A stretch of DNA of 13,296 nt, taken from Planctomycetota bacterium. Lineage in GTDB: Bacteria; Planctomycetota; Planctomycetia; Isosphaerales; Isosphaeraceae. The position numbers were made by a program, and so were the translations under genes. Positions within the stretch are counted from its first letter, which is position 1; each line of letters begins with the position of its first letter. Shown here piece by piece: positions 1 to 7,045 of this stretch. The stretch spans positions 1-13,296 of the forward strand of contig JAJYCH010000048.1 of assembly GCA_021778575.1 (NCBI GenBank). Direction: 5' to 3'. Under the pieces are notes generated by a model. That model was not told the DNA's origin, made no database searches, and saw nothing but the letters and a program-made list of their open reading frames with translations.

Positions 1-3
1 GAC

Positions 4-75
4 GTAGGGTGGGTCGAGTGCAACGAGCCCCACCACGCATTCATGGTGGGGCTCATTGCACTCGACCCACCCTAC
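4..75. repeat. Long palindromic repeat (REP/MITE-like hairpin)
   Basis: Two 33-base arms (4-36 and 43-75) are inverted copies of each other with two mismatches (C24/A55 and C36/A43) around a 6-base spacer, GCATTC. The outer ends read GTAGGGTGGG and CCCACCCTAC. As RNA or single-stranded DNA this would form a very strong hairpin. The GTAGGGTGGG edge, from memory, is typical of dispersed palindromic repeats found in many GC-rich genomes, including planctomycetes, and sometimes linked to REP-associated tyrosine transposases. No transposase gene lies in this window. The gene downstream on the minus strand ends at 239, so the hairpin could also stop transcription, but no T-run follows. A 9-base match to its edge recurs at 7781-7789. 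Confidence 0.85.
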
Positions 76-144
76 TCTTGGGATGGATGCGGCGACGCCT
101 CGCGAAGAAAACCTGATCCTCTCGACCTTCTCTCCTGTTGAGCA

Positions 145-164
145 TGCCGCCCCGAAAGGCGGCA
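145..164. terminator. Short GC hairpin, weak terminator candidate
   Basis: A perfect 7-base stem (TGCCGCC at 145-151, GGCGGCA at 158-164) closes a 6-base loop. It lies about 75 bases beyond the stop codon of the minus-strand gene that ends at 239, the right side for a terminator of that gene. There is no T-run after it, so an intrinsic terminator is only a possibility. Confidence 0.25.
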
Positions 165-238
165 CGTCGGTTGTCACCGGATTGACCTCAGTCGACGACT
201 GCGATCAGCAATCACCCAAGATAACAATTGTTCTGATA

Positions 239-844
239 TCAATCGATCTTGACGGTCTCAAACCCTCGCAAGGAAATTGGCACATTGAGAATTTTGGGAT
301 CTTTAAGCGGGCTGAGGTCAGCATCTTTGTTCAAACGACTCAGTGTCAGAAAGACTTTGTAGTTTCCGGATGGGAGTTCAGTGCTTTCCTGGAACGTTGG
401 GTTAAGGCTGCCGGACTCGGGAATCGTGAAGACCTGGTTATCATAAACGTGAACAAGTTGAGCCGAGTCGTCACTGGCGTTGAGAACGTATAAAGTCCAG
501 ACGTAACACTTGTCTTTGCGATTATCGTTGATCTCGACCTCGGCTTCAACGTTCAGGATGTGACCCTGGGCGCCGGCACGGAATTGTTTCAAGTGCTGGG
601 AGTTCCCTTTGGGCGCATTCCGCAAATAATTGTCCCAGTCCTTTTTATGAGCTGCGAAGGCCTCTTTTGAGTAGGTGTTGGCCGTCTTTGACGCGACAAC
701 CTTCTTTGACGATGTGACTTCGGCGGATGCGACCTCTGCGGGTTGCTCTTGCTTGAAATTGGCTAGAATCGACCTTGTGAGAGCCCATGTTGAAATCACA
801 GCTCCGACCACCACAACCATCTTGAGAACGAAGTTGCGCATCAT
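239..844 (-). CDS. Membrane-anchored protein of unknown function, 201 aa
   Basis: I do not recognise a family. The start chosen is the first of two adjacent ATG codons at 844, because GAGGAA lies about six bases upstream; a further ATG at 874 would add ten residues but has no better ribosome binding site. Residues 1-4 carry an Arg, followed by a hydrophobic segment at about 5-29 with no lipobox or clear cleavage site, so it is probably an N-terminal membrane anchor with the rest outside the cytoplasm. Residues 31-65 are a polar linker rich in Ala, Ser, Glu and Lys. Residues 95-200 alternate hydrophobic and polar residues, with turns such as ESGS and PSGN, and look like a beta-sandwich. Base composition is clearly more AT-rich than the operons to the right, so it may be a recent arrival. 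An antisense open frame at 56-493 covers its 3' half; that one begins inside the palindromic repeat and lacks a ribosome binding site. Confidence 0.75.
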   Translation of the reverse strand: MMRNFVLKMVVVVGAVISTWALTRSILANFKQEQPAEVASAEVTSSKKVVASKTANTYSKEAFAAHKKDWDNYLRNAPKGNSQHLKQFRAGAQGHILNVEAEVEINDNRKDKCYVWTLYVLNASDDSAQLVHVYDNQVFTIPESGSLNPTFQESTELPSGNYKVFLTLSRLNKDADLSPLKDPKILNVPISLRGFETVKID

Positions 845-1229
845 CTGGTTCCTCACTTGAAAGAAGGGAGTCAATGACGTCTCGCGAAAAGAACGTCATT
901 CACGCCTAAAAGTCAGCCAGGCGAAACACAACGCATGGCTCTATGATCCAAAAAATTAGTCATTGAAATTCCTCGACAAGATCTCATGACTCAAGAAAAT
1001 TCTAAACCAAAAGGTGAATCAGCGTCATGGAAAATTTCGGCAGGAGAAAAATCGGCAGGGGTGGGTAGGTGACGGCAACTCCTGCTGAGTGACTCGGGCG
1101 GATTGGAACGATGACTAGTACTCTCGCCTGATCATTCCCAAAAAACCCGGTTCGAACGCTCTCTCCGGTTCCGAAACTATCGAGCGGATGCTGAACTCCT
1201 TCACCACTCGCTTGCTAGAGGACCGACCG
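845..1229. other. Non-coding stretch of 385 bases
   Basis: No credible gene is present on either strand. Apart from the dyad at 873-900 the stretch is AT-rich for this genome from about 905 to 1050 (one sampled line has 45% GC), as expected for promoter DNA. It separates divergent genes starting at 844 (minus) and 1230 (plus), so it should carry promoters for both. TTGAAA at about 964, spaced 17 bases from ATGACT, is the nearest thing to a sigma-70 pair and is too weak to call. A short near-repeat, TCGGCAGG, occurs twice between 1037 and 1060. Confidence 0.6.
873..900. promoter_or_regulatory. Dyad-symmetric site upstream of the 239-844 gene
   Basis: AATGACGT at 873-880 and ACGTCATT at 893-900 are perfect inverted 8-base half-sites separated by 12 bases. 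Their centres are 20 bases apart, about two helical turns, which suits a dimeric regulator. The site lies 28-56 bases upstream of the ATG at 844. It could be an operator or a hairpin in the leader of that mRNA; I could not place a convincing -35/-10 pair around it. Confidence 0.4.
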
Positions 1230-1880
1230 ATGCCGACCGCCGAAACCCGGATTCCCTCGAACCACCAGAACGGCGACCAACCGGCCCCGATCGTCGAGGG
1301 GATTGTCGTCCCGGCCGAGGACGTTGATTCCGTCGAACAGCGGTTCCGGGCGTTCCGGGCCGAGCTTCAGCCCTCGGGGCTACTTGGCCTGACCCTGGTC
1401 CGTCGAGCGGCGGTCCTGGCCATCCGGATGGAAAAGTGCGCCGAGCGTGATCTCGCTGCGACGGCCGATCGCGTCGTCCAGGCGATGGCCGATGTCGAGG
1501 TTCCCGACGGGATCGACCCGACCGAACTGATCCGGCGGCAGGCCGAAGCCGGTCGCCTGGCCGCCTTCGACTGCTCCCGGGAAGCCTGCATGGCACGCCG
1601 GTACGAAGCCGCCGCCGAACGCGGCTTCTTCAAGGCTCTCAAGGAGTTGCGCCTGGTCGAGAAGCACGCGAAATCGATCGAGCCGGCTCGTCGGGCCGAT
1701 CCCTATCACGACGAATTGGGTTCGTTTTTGGAAATGACCAATCTCGACGAGGACTTCGATGCCGGATTCCCGGAACTGGGCTCGGGCCTGAATAATCGGA
1801 TCGACCCGGCGCTGTTTGATCGGCTCGAAACGCCGGGAAGGCGGGTCGACGTGCCGATCACGATCGGCCGAGGACGCTGA
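1230..1880 (+). CDS. Uncharacterised alpha-helical protein, 216 aa
   Basis: The ATG at 1230 is preceded by AGAGGA with a 7-base gap, better than the in-frame ATG at 1188, which lacks a ribosome binding site and would add 14 residues. The protein is soluble, with no signal or membrane segment. Residues 1-30 are a disordered leader. Residues 35-90 and 98-150 are Arg/Ala/Glu-rich helices, with segments such as FRAFRAELQPSG and YEAAAERGFFKALKELR. The pattern (an E/F-rich helix, an LxPxG turn, a long basic helix, then a helix ending in an AxKEL-like stretch) resembles a large family of uncharacterised planctomycete proteins, many of which carry a KHGL-type N-terminus; that N-terminus is absent here. 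This resemblance is from memory and no function is known to me. The acidic C-terminus (172-184) ends in a short basic tail. It converges on the lipoprotein gene ending at 1978. Confidence 0.8.
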   Translation: MPTAETRIPSNHQNGDQPAPIVEGIVVPAEDVDSVEQRFRAFRAELQPSGLLGLTLVRRAAVLAIRMEKCAERDLAATADRVVQAMADVEVPDGIDPTELIRRQAEAGRLAAFDCSREACMARRYEAAAERGFFKALKELRLVEKHAKSIEPARRADPYHDELGSFLEMTNLDEDFDAGFPELGSGLNNRIDPALFDRLETPGRRVDVPITIGRGR

Positions 1881-1915
1881 AGTCGAGAGGATGAAGGCAA
1901 AATATGGCGGATCGA

Positions 1916-1934
1916 GACGAATCGACGATTCGTC
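1916..1934. terminator. Perfect palindrome between convergent genes
   Basis: GACGAATCG (1916-1924) and CGATTCGTC (1926-1934) are perfect inverted arms around one central A. As RNA this folds into a 7-base stem with a 5-base loop. It lies in the 97-base gap between two genes that end towards each other (1880 plus, 1978 minus), a usual place for a bidirectional terminator. No U-tract follows on either strand, so a protein-binding palindrome is an alternative. Confidence 0.4.
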
Positions 1935-1977
1935 GCGCCCAACCTCCGCGCCGAAAGGCCAACCGATATTGCCTATC

Positions 1978-2544
1978 CTACCGGACCGTCGTGCCCATCC
2001 CTCGGGCGACGGGGAGCCAGCGGTCGTCGGACCCGTCGTCGGTTCCGAGGTCTCGGTTGAGTCCGGTGGATCGAGGTTGGTAACCGAGACTGTCGGACGA
2101 GGAACCGAAAGGGGCGGGATCGGTTTGCTGGCGGATCTGCGCCGCGGGGGGCTTTCGGCCCCCTTTCATCGGTCGCGATCGAGGGGTCGAGACCGGCGGC
2201 GGGATCTGGTCGTCCTCGTAATTCTTTGAGGGAGCCCCGAGCGCCTGGGCGTTTCCTCCGTCGCGACGGATCATCTCCTTGGCGTCGTCGAGCCGGGCGG
2301 TGATCTCGCCGTTGAGTTGTTCCTCGCGGGCGAGTTCGGAGTCGAGCCTCGAATTGTCGGCCTTCAGTTCGCCGACTTCCTTGCGAAGCTTTTCGTTCTC
2401 GAATTCGAGCTGGCTGACGCTGGCTTTCAGGCTTCCAAGCGTGGTCTGTCGTGAAGTGAACGGGTTCGGCTGAGTGCAGCCGGTCACGGCGAATCCCAGG
2501 AGGAACAGCCAGGGGGTAAACGAAAGATTTCGGCCGGTCGCCAT
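1978..2544 (-). CDS. Coiled-coil lipoprotein of unknown function, 188 aa
   Basis: The ATG at 2544 is chosen because GAGGGTGGA lies about seven bases upstream and because it puts a lipoprotein signal at the N-terminus; the longer open frame would bury that signal. A hydrophobic segment (residues 12-20) is followed by the lipobox VTGC with the acylated Cys at 23, so the mature protein should be membrane-anchored outside the cytoplasm. Residues 38-92 form a strong coiled coil with heptad-spaced Leu and many Glu/Lys, likely a dimeric or trimeric stalk. Residues 100-188 are low-complexity, Pro/Arg/Ser/Gly-rich and probably disordered, with many Asp and Arg. No enzymatic motif is seen. It is the last gene of the minus-strand block, 111 bases after the LapA-domain gene, so co-transcription is possible but not shown. 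A structural or envelope-tethering role is inference only. Confidence 0.8.
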   Translation of the reverse strand: MATGRNLSFTPWLFLLGFAVTGCTQPNPFTSRQTTLGSLKASVSQLEFENEKLRKEVGELKADNSRLDSELAREEQLNGEITARLDDAKEMIRRDGGNAQALGAPSKNYEDDQIPPPVSTPRSRPMKGGRKPPAAQIRQQTDPAPFGSSSDSLGYQPRSTGLNRDLGTDDGSDDRWLPVARGMGTTVR

Positions 2545-2655
2545 GACGGGTCCACCCTCAGAGTCAAATCGAGTTCGGAGCGTGATGGAGTTTCCGCGAA
2601 GAGATGGTTTTGGAGCCAGAGACCCATTCACCCGGCGATCAACCGACCTCCCGGA

Positions 2656-3039
2656 TCAGGACCAGGGGCCTTCCCGGGTCAGGCCATCGCCGGTTTTCGC
2701 CGCGTAGTCGGGCGGCGGCAGATCTTCGTCATTGACAGGTCGGGTCGGGTTTTCCGGAGTTTCGTCACGTTCGAGCCGGGCCTTCCAGATCGCCCAGAGC
2801 ACGGTCATCGTCAACGCCGTCAGGAGCGACCCGACCATCGCGCTGAGCAGGATCACCAGGCCGGTGGTACTTTGAAAGCTTCCCAGACCAAACGGAAAAG
2901 CGATGGTGACTCGCTCATTGTTGGTCAAGACGAACCAGAGCAGCAGGCCGACCACGACCGCGAGCGCCACCAGGCGACGGTAGACCCAGAGGTTCCGGAT
3001 CAGCGAGCGTTTACGTCGTTTGTAGTACGAGGACGCCAT
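2656..3039 (-). CDS. LapA-domain (DUF1049) membrane protein, 127 aa
   Basis: Two transmembrane helices at about residues 22-39 and 60-84 are joined by a short segment containing NNERVTIAFPFG, the typical LapA-domain pattern (N-x-E-x-V with F-x-F-G), followed by the small-residue stretch AMVGSLLT. In Proteobacteria the domain occurs in LapA/YciS, which works with LapB/YciM on control of lipopolysaccharide synthesis; whether that holds here is unknown, and no LapB-type TPR protein is in the window. The N-terminus is basic (YYKRRKRSLIR) and the C-terminal tail (90-127) is acidic and Pro-rich. ATG at 3039 has GGAG seven bases upstream; upstream in-frame starts would only add an unlikely extension. 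It follows the prepilin peptidase gene by 61 bases on the same strand and may belong to the aro operon transcript. Confidence 0.85.
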   Translation of the reverse strand: MASSYYKRRKRSLIRNLWVYRRLVALAVVVGLLLWFVLTNNERVTIAFPFGLGSFQSTTGLVILLSAMVGSLLTALTMTVLWAIWKARLERDETPENPTRPVNDEDLPPPDYAAKTGDGLTREGPWS

Positions 3040-3100
3040 CGGATGTCTCCACGGGCCCGGGTTCCGGGTCGACATCCCACCCGACCTGATCCTTTTATCG

Positions 3101-4036
3101 TCATCTGTCCTGGCCCAACACGAACCAGAATAGCATGGAAAAAGTTTCAAAGTAGGTTTGGAGCCGACCGGGCCAGATCCAGGGCCAGGCCATCATCAGA
3201 ATGAGGGCCGCGACGCTCAGGTAAGGACCAAAAGGCATTTCGTGGTCCGAGGCCAGGTATTTTCGACCGGCGAGGCGCTTTCCCAGGGAAACCACCAGTT
3301 TCGAGATCGCCGGGACCAGCCCGACGAACGACGCCAGGAACGGAGTGACCAGCGCCACCTGCCAGCCCAGAAACGCGCCGATCAGCGCGAGAATATGGAT
3401 ATCGCCGCTGCCCATCGCCTCGCGACGGAACACGAACGTCCCCACGACCCGGATGATCCAGATCATTCCACCGCCAACCAGAACCCCTTTCAGGCCGACC
3501 CACAGACCACCCAGAGCGGTCGACGCTTCTGCCGGCACCGGTCGGACTTCGGGAAATAACGTCCCCAGCGCAAGGCCCAGAAAGATCCCGACGTTCGTCA
3601 CGAGTGACGGAACGATCGTCAGGTCGGCGTCGATGAAGGTGATCGTCACCAGAAGCGCCACCAGGACCACATGATAGAGCACCTTGACGAGCAAGGCCAT
3701 GTTGCTGTCGACGAACTCCTTGGGCATGACGCCATCGACCAGGTAAACGGCGACGAACAGGAGCCCGACCAGAAGCTCGATCGCCGCGTACCGGACCGAG
3801 AACGGCTGGCGGCAATTCCGGCACTTTCCGCCCAGAAAGATCCAGCCGAAAATCGGGACGTTGTCGCGGGCCTCGATCGTCGCCAGGCAATGGGGACAAT
3901 GCGAGGTCGGCGGCCAGATCACACTTTTTTCCCAGGGAATCCGGTAGATGCAAACGTTCAGGAAGCTCCCGACGACGGTCCCGACCACGAACATCATCGT
4001 GCCGAGCATCACGTGGAGTTGCCAGAGATAAGCCAT
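3101..4036 (-). CDS. Prepilin peptidase (A24, PilD/GspO type), 311 aa
   Basis: This is an integral membrane aspartic protease that cleaves the leader of type IV pilin-like or type II pseudopilin precursors and, in full-length members, N-methylates the new N-terminus. The order of parts is typical: an N-terminal segment GSFLNVCIYRIP (residues 23-34); a cytoplasmic loop with a four-Cys zinc site, CPHC at 47-50 and CRNC at 72-75; then multiple membrane helices. The two catalytic Asp are D136 in FIDADLTIVP and D212 in GSGDIH, the GxGD motif. PFGPYLSVAAL at 268-278 is the conserved late motif. The residue after GDI is His where proteobacterial enzymes usually have Lys. A hydrophobic C-terminal stretch (about 291-309) follows. 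The ATG overlaps the aroK stop as TGATG, with GGAG seven bases upstream inside aroK. No pilin or secretion genes are nearby, so its substrates are encoded elsewhere. Confidence 0.93.
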   Translation of the reverse strand: MAYLWQLHVMLGTMMFVVGTVVGSFLNVCIYRIPWEKSVIWPPTSHCPHCLATIEARDNVPIFGWIFLGGKCRNCRQPFSVRYAAIELLVGLLFVAVYLVDGVMPKEFVDSNMALLVKVLYHVVLVALLVTITFIDADLTIVPSLVTNVGIFLGLALGTLFPEVRPVPAEASTALGGLWVGLKGVLVGGGMIWIIRVVGTFVFRREAMGSGDIHILALIGAFLGWQVALVTPFLASFVGLVPAISKLVVSLGKRLAGRKYLASDHEMPFGPYLSVAALILMMAWPWIWPGRLQTYFETFSMLFWFVLGQDR

Positions 4037-4599
4037 CAGAAGTCTCCCGGAATCGTCGAGTCCGCCGCGCGAGACCAGGCTTCCAGGACAGCGGCGGCGA
4101 CCTGTTCGGCCGTTCGCCCTTCGGTCGCGACGGCGACATGCGCGACCTCTTGATAGAGTGGCGTCCGGGCTTCGAGAACTTCCGCGATCTCGTCCAGAGT
4201 CCCGGCGCTGGTCAGGGGCGGCCGATCTTCCACCCCTCGACGCGACGATTGAATGCGCCTTGCCAGGGTCTCGGCGTCGGCGGTGAGCCAGGCGACGAAT
4301 CCGAAGTCGCGGAGCCGCTTACGGTTCGATTCGAGCAGGATCGCGCCGCCGCCGGTCGCGAGAACCCCGCCGCTCAGGCGAGCCGCCAGATCGTCGATCA
4401 CCCGGGCTTCCCAGTCGCGAAACGCCGGTTCCCCGTCTTCAAGGAAGATCGACCGGATCGACCGACCGGCCAGGATCTCGACTTCACGATCGGCATCCGC
4501 GAACTCTCGGTCCAGCCGATCGGCCAAGATCCGGCCCACCGTCGACTTTCCGGTCGCCCGGTAGCCCACCAGGACGATTCCACGAGGGGCGTCGCTCAT
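4036..4599 (-). CDS. aroK: Shikimate kinase, 187 aa
   Basis: The enzyme phosphorylates shikimate at the 3-hydroxyl with ATP, in the cytoplasm, on the path to chorismate. The Walker A loop is GYRATGKST at residues 12-20. Shikimate-binding residues are visible: D37 in the FADADRE stretch, R61 in AFRDWE, the GGG at 83-85, and R145 in ARTPLYQEVA. R126 in DRPPL corresponds to the lid Arg (RPLL in most members). Length is normal for AroK/AroL-type enzymes. The ATG at 4599 overlaps the aroDE stop codon by four bases (ATGA); a longer open frame upstream is only the shifted reading of aroDE. The downstream prepilin peptidase overlaps its stop by one base, so all three are probably translationally coupled. 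Together with aroDE it gives three consecutive shikimate-pathway reactions: dehydroquinate to shikimate 3-phosphate. Confidence 0.95.
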   Translation of the reverse strand: MSDAPRGIVLVGYRATGKSTVGRILADRLDREFADADREVEILAGRSIRSIFLEDGEPAFRDWEARVIDDLAARLSGGVLATGGGAILLESNRKRLRDFGFVAWLTADAETLARRIQSSRRGVEDRPPLTSAGTLDEIAEVLEARTPLYQEVAHVAVATEGRTAEQVAAAVLEAWSRAADSTIPGDF

Positions 4600-6089
4600 G
4601 ACCGGATCGGCCCGAGCTTGCGGCGAACGACGTCCCGCATCAGCTCGACGGGAGGTTCCTGACCGGTGTAAAGCTGCGACTGAAGCGCCGCCTGCCGGAT
4701 AAACATGTCGACCCCGCTGACCGTCTTGCACTCACGCTCGCGGGCGAGTTTCAGGAACATCGTGTTCTCGGGGTGGTAGACCGTGTCCATGACGACCATT
4801 CCCGGTCGAAAACCGGCTGGGGGCATGGGCGTGTCATCGACGTTGGGATGCATCCCGACCGGCGTGCAGTTGATCACGATGTCGGGGACCATGCTCGCCC
4901 GCATCGACCAACTGGTCGATCGGCAACTCAGTTCCTCGGCGAGCTTGGTCGCTTTCTCGTCGTTGCGATTGCAAAGCGTGACGACCGCGCCACGCCGGAC
5001 CATCCCGAAGCCGATCGGCCGGGCGACCCCGCCAGCGCCCAGGATTACCACGCTCTTGCCCATCAACGGCGAGACACCCCCTTCGAGCGGGCCACCGTAA
5101 GCGGCTTCGAGCGAATCCATCGCCGCCCGGTAATCGGTGTTATAGCCGACCTTCGATCCGTCGTCCTTGACGATCATCGTGTTGCAGGCGCTGGTCCGAT
5201 CGACCGCGCCGTCGGCCTGGGTCAGGAGGGCGAGAGCCGCCTGTTTATGCGGAATGGTGATGCTGTAACCCTTGATCCCCAGCCAGGCCACGTCGTCGAG
5301 CGACGCTTTGAGCCGTTCGCCCGGCATCAGGATAGGCACCATCACCTTGTTCTGGCCGAGCGAACGGAACGCGGCGTTGTGGATCGGCGGGCTCAGGCTA
5401 TGGCCGATCGGGTCGCCGATGACGGCGTAGACCTCGGTCTCGGCGTTGATCTCGTCGTAGAAGTAGTCACGCTTGAGTTCATCAAACCGGTACATACCCG
5501 GGGCGAAGCTGCGGTCGACGTTGAAGTTGGCGTAGGTGAACGGAGCACCATACTTGGCTCCGAGAACCCGCGTGAACGAGCCGATCTCCCCCATCGCGAT
5601 GGCGATGGTGGGGGTCTCCATCTTCGAGGCGACCTGGAGGATCTTCATCGCCTCGGCCAGCGAGTGCGCCCGGCAGGCGATCTTGACGACGTCGGCATCC
5701 ATCTCCTCGCACTGCTGGGCGATTTCGAGGAGGTCCGGCGGTGTCTGCTTGAGGTTGTGATAGCTGACGATCCGCTGGGTCTTGCCGAACCGGCGGATCT
5801 CGCGAGCCACGTCCATCTCGACGTCGACGAAGTCGACCCCGGCGACGATCGCCTCGCGAATCAGCCGCTGGCGTTTCTCCTCGGGACCGCGCCAGAGGCC
5901 GCCGTCGACCCCTCGGCGGACCGTGAAGACCATTGCCGTCGGTCGTTCGCGCAAGACCCGCTTGAGATCCGGCTCGCGCCGGAGGCAATCCACCCGGATC
6001 TCGGCCAGCTCGACCCCGGCCTCGCCGGCGGCTTTCCATTCCTCGGCGAGCGCGGCATGTCGGCCCCGCCCGAGAATCGCACAGATCAT
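4596..6089 (-). CDS. aroDE: Bifunctional 3-dehydroquinate dehydratase / shikimate dehydrogenase, 497 aa
   Basis: The N-terminal half (about 1-215) is a type I dehydroquinase, which forms a Schiff base with dehydroquinate: EIRVD at 30-34, the catalytic His in SYHNLKQTP (H111), the Schiff-base Lys in DVVKIACR (K136), and GSFTRVLGAKYGAPFTYA near 170-187. The C-terminal half (about 220-497) is an NADP-type shikimate dehydrogenase: VIGDPIGHSLSPPIHNAAF, GYSITIPHK with catalytic Lys at 282, CNTMI, GYNTD with D319, the Rossmann loop GAGGVARP, CNRN, NCTPVGMHP and a late VDMFIRQAALQSQLYTG. The fused order matches the plant, chlamydial and planctomycete enzymes, and SITIPHK is close to the plant SVGIPHK rather than the NVTxPxK of single bacterial AroE. 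ATG at 6089 is preferred because it gives the usual MICxxxGRGRH opening and has GGGGTGG just upstream; an in-frame GTG at 6098 would add three residues. It is first in the aroDE-aroK-prepilin peptidase operon. Confidence 0.95.
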   Translation of the reverse strand: MICAILGRGRHAALAEEWKAAGEAGVELAEIRVDCLRREPDLKRVLRERPTAMVFTVRRGVDGGLWRGPEEKRQRLIREAIVAGVDFVDVEMDVAREIRRFGKTQRIVSYHNLKQTPPDLLEIAQQCEEMDADVVKIACRAHSLAEAMKILQVASKMETPTIAIAMGEIGSFTRVLGAKYGAPFTYANFNVDRSFAPGMYRFDELKRDYFYDEINAETEVYAVIGDPIGHSLSPPIHNAAFRSLGQNKVMVPILMPGERLKASLDDVAWLGIKGYSITIPHKQAALALLTQADGAVDRTSACNTMIVKDDGSKVGYNTDYRAAMDSLEAAYGGPLEGGVSPLMGKSVVILGAGGVARPIGFGMVRRGAVVTLCNRNDEKATKLAEELSCRSTSWSMRASMVPDIVINCTPVGMHPNVDDTPMPPAGFRPGMVVMDTVYHPENTMFLKLARERECKTVSGVDMFIRQAALQSQLYTGQEPPVELMRDVVRRKLGPIRS

Positions 6090-6219
6090 CTGGACCACCC
6101 CGACGGAAGGGAAAGCGAGCGATCAACCCACGCCCTGATCTCTATTCTCGCACATTTTCGCGGTGCCCCGCGAGAGTCATACCCGACTTTCAGGCACTGG
6201 TGACACACGGCAGGCCCGA

Positions 6220-6858
6220 TCACGGGGCCAGTCGATCAATCCGCCACGACCGGTCATCCGTCAATCGGTAGACAAGCCGGTCGTGCAACCGACTCCGCCG
6301 CCCTTGCCAGAATTCGATGGAAGTCGGCACGATCCGGTACCCCCCCCAGTACGGCGGTCGAGGGATTTCCCCTTCGGGAAATCGAGCCTGGATCACCGCG
6401 AGTTCCGCCTCCAGGGCCGCGCGATCGGCGACCACGCCGCTCTGGTTCGAGACCCACGCGCCGAGCATGGAACCGGTCGGCCGGCTCGCGAAATACTCGT
6501 CCGACTCGACGTCCGAAGCCCGGACAATCGACCCCTCGACGCGGACCTGACGCTCAAGCGACTGCCAGAAGAAGACAAGCGAGGCGAACGGGTTGGCCGC
6601 GATCTCCCGTCCCTTCCGGCTGTCATAATTCGTGAAGAAGACGAACCCTCGCTCATCGAATCGGCGCATCAGGACGATCCGGGCCGATGGCCGCCCTTCG
6701 GGACTGGCCGTGGCGACGGTCATCGCGTTGGGCTCGCTGATCCCGGCCGCCGTCGCCTCGTCAAACCAGACCTGGAACTGGCGAAACGGGTCGCGATCAA
6801 CGGCCGATTCGTCGAGAGCGGCTTTTTCATAGTCGTGGCGTTGAGTGATCGACGGCAT
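6220..6858 (-). CDS. pdxH: Pyridoxine/pyridoxamine 5'-phosphate oxidase, 212 aa
   Basis: This FMN-dependent oxidase makes pyridoxal 5'-phosphate from pyridoxine or pyridoxamine 5'-phosphate in the cytoplasm. Length and alignment to the E. coli enzyme, recalled from memory, are close from end to end: MTVATAS at 46-52, the FMN-binding RIVLMR (60-65, with Arg where E. coli has Lys), [10 protein letters not shown] at 74-83, LERQVRVEG at 101-109, AWVSNQS at 134-140, and [13 protein letters not shown] at 182-194, ending in the family signature W-x-I-D-R-L-A-P. ATG at 6858 is the first start that matches the family; open frame continues upstream without conserved sequence. The ribosome binding site is weak (GAGCCAGG). 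It lies 130 bases upstream of aroDE on the same strand, so it may be transcribed with the aro operon or separately. It is divergent from the gene at 7046. Confidence 0.95.
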   Translation of the reverse strand: MPSITQRHDYEKAALDESAVDRDPFRQFQVWFDEATAAGISEPNAMTVATASPEGRPSARIVLMRRFDERGFVFFTNYDSRKGREIAANPFASLVFFWQSLERQVRVEGSIVRASDVESDEYFASRPTGSMLGAWVSNQSGVVADRAALEAELAVIQARFPEGEIPRPPYWGGYRIVPTSIEFWQGRRSRLHDRLVYRLTDDRSWRIDRLAP

Positions 6859-7045
6859 GGCCTGGCTCGCTTTCGAGAGATCAGCAGACCCGGCGAGCGG
6901 TGCTCGGGCCTTGGCCCGCTCATCATAGCAAATTGGCCCTCCCGAGGTCACGACCGATCGCCCCAGCGAAACCGGATGGAACAGATTCCCGGATGAATGG
7001 TATCTTGAACCCAGCAAACCGATGGCCCATCGAGGAATCGCGAAC

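Noticed and set aside
56..493. Plus-strand open frame of 145 codons at the left end
   Set aside because: It starts inside the palindromic repeat without a ribosome binding site and lies mostly antisense to the 239-844 gene, which has a ribosome binding site and a clear membrane anchor.
3147..4139. Minus-strand open frame of 330 codons overlapping the prepilin peptidase
   Set aside because: It is the same strand read in a shifted frame; the translation is Arg/Pro/Gly-rich without motifs, while the true frame has all A24 peptidase residues.
4773..6203. Plus-strand open frame of 476 codons
   Set aside because: It is fully antisense to aroDE; its His/Asp/Arg-rich translation is the usual shadow of a GC-rich gene, and no family motif is present.
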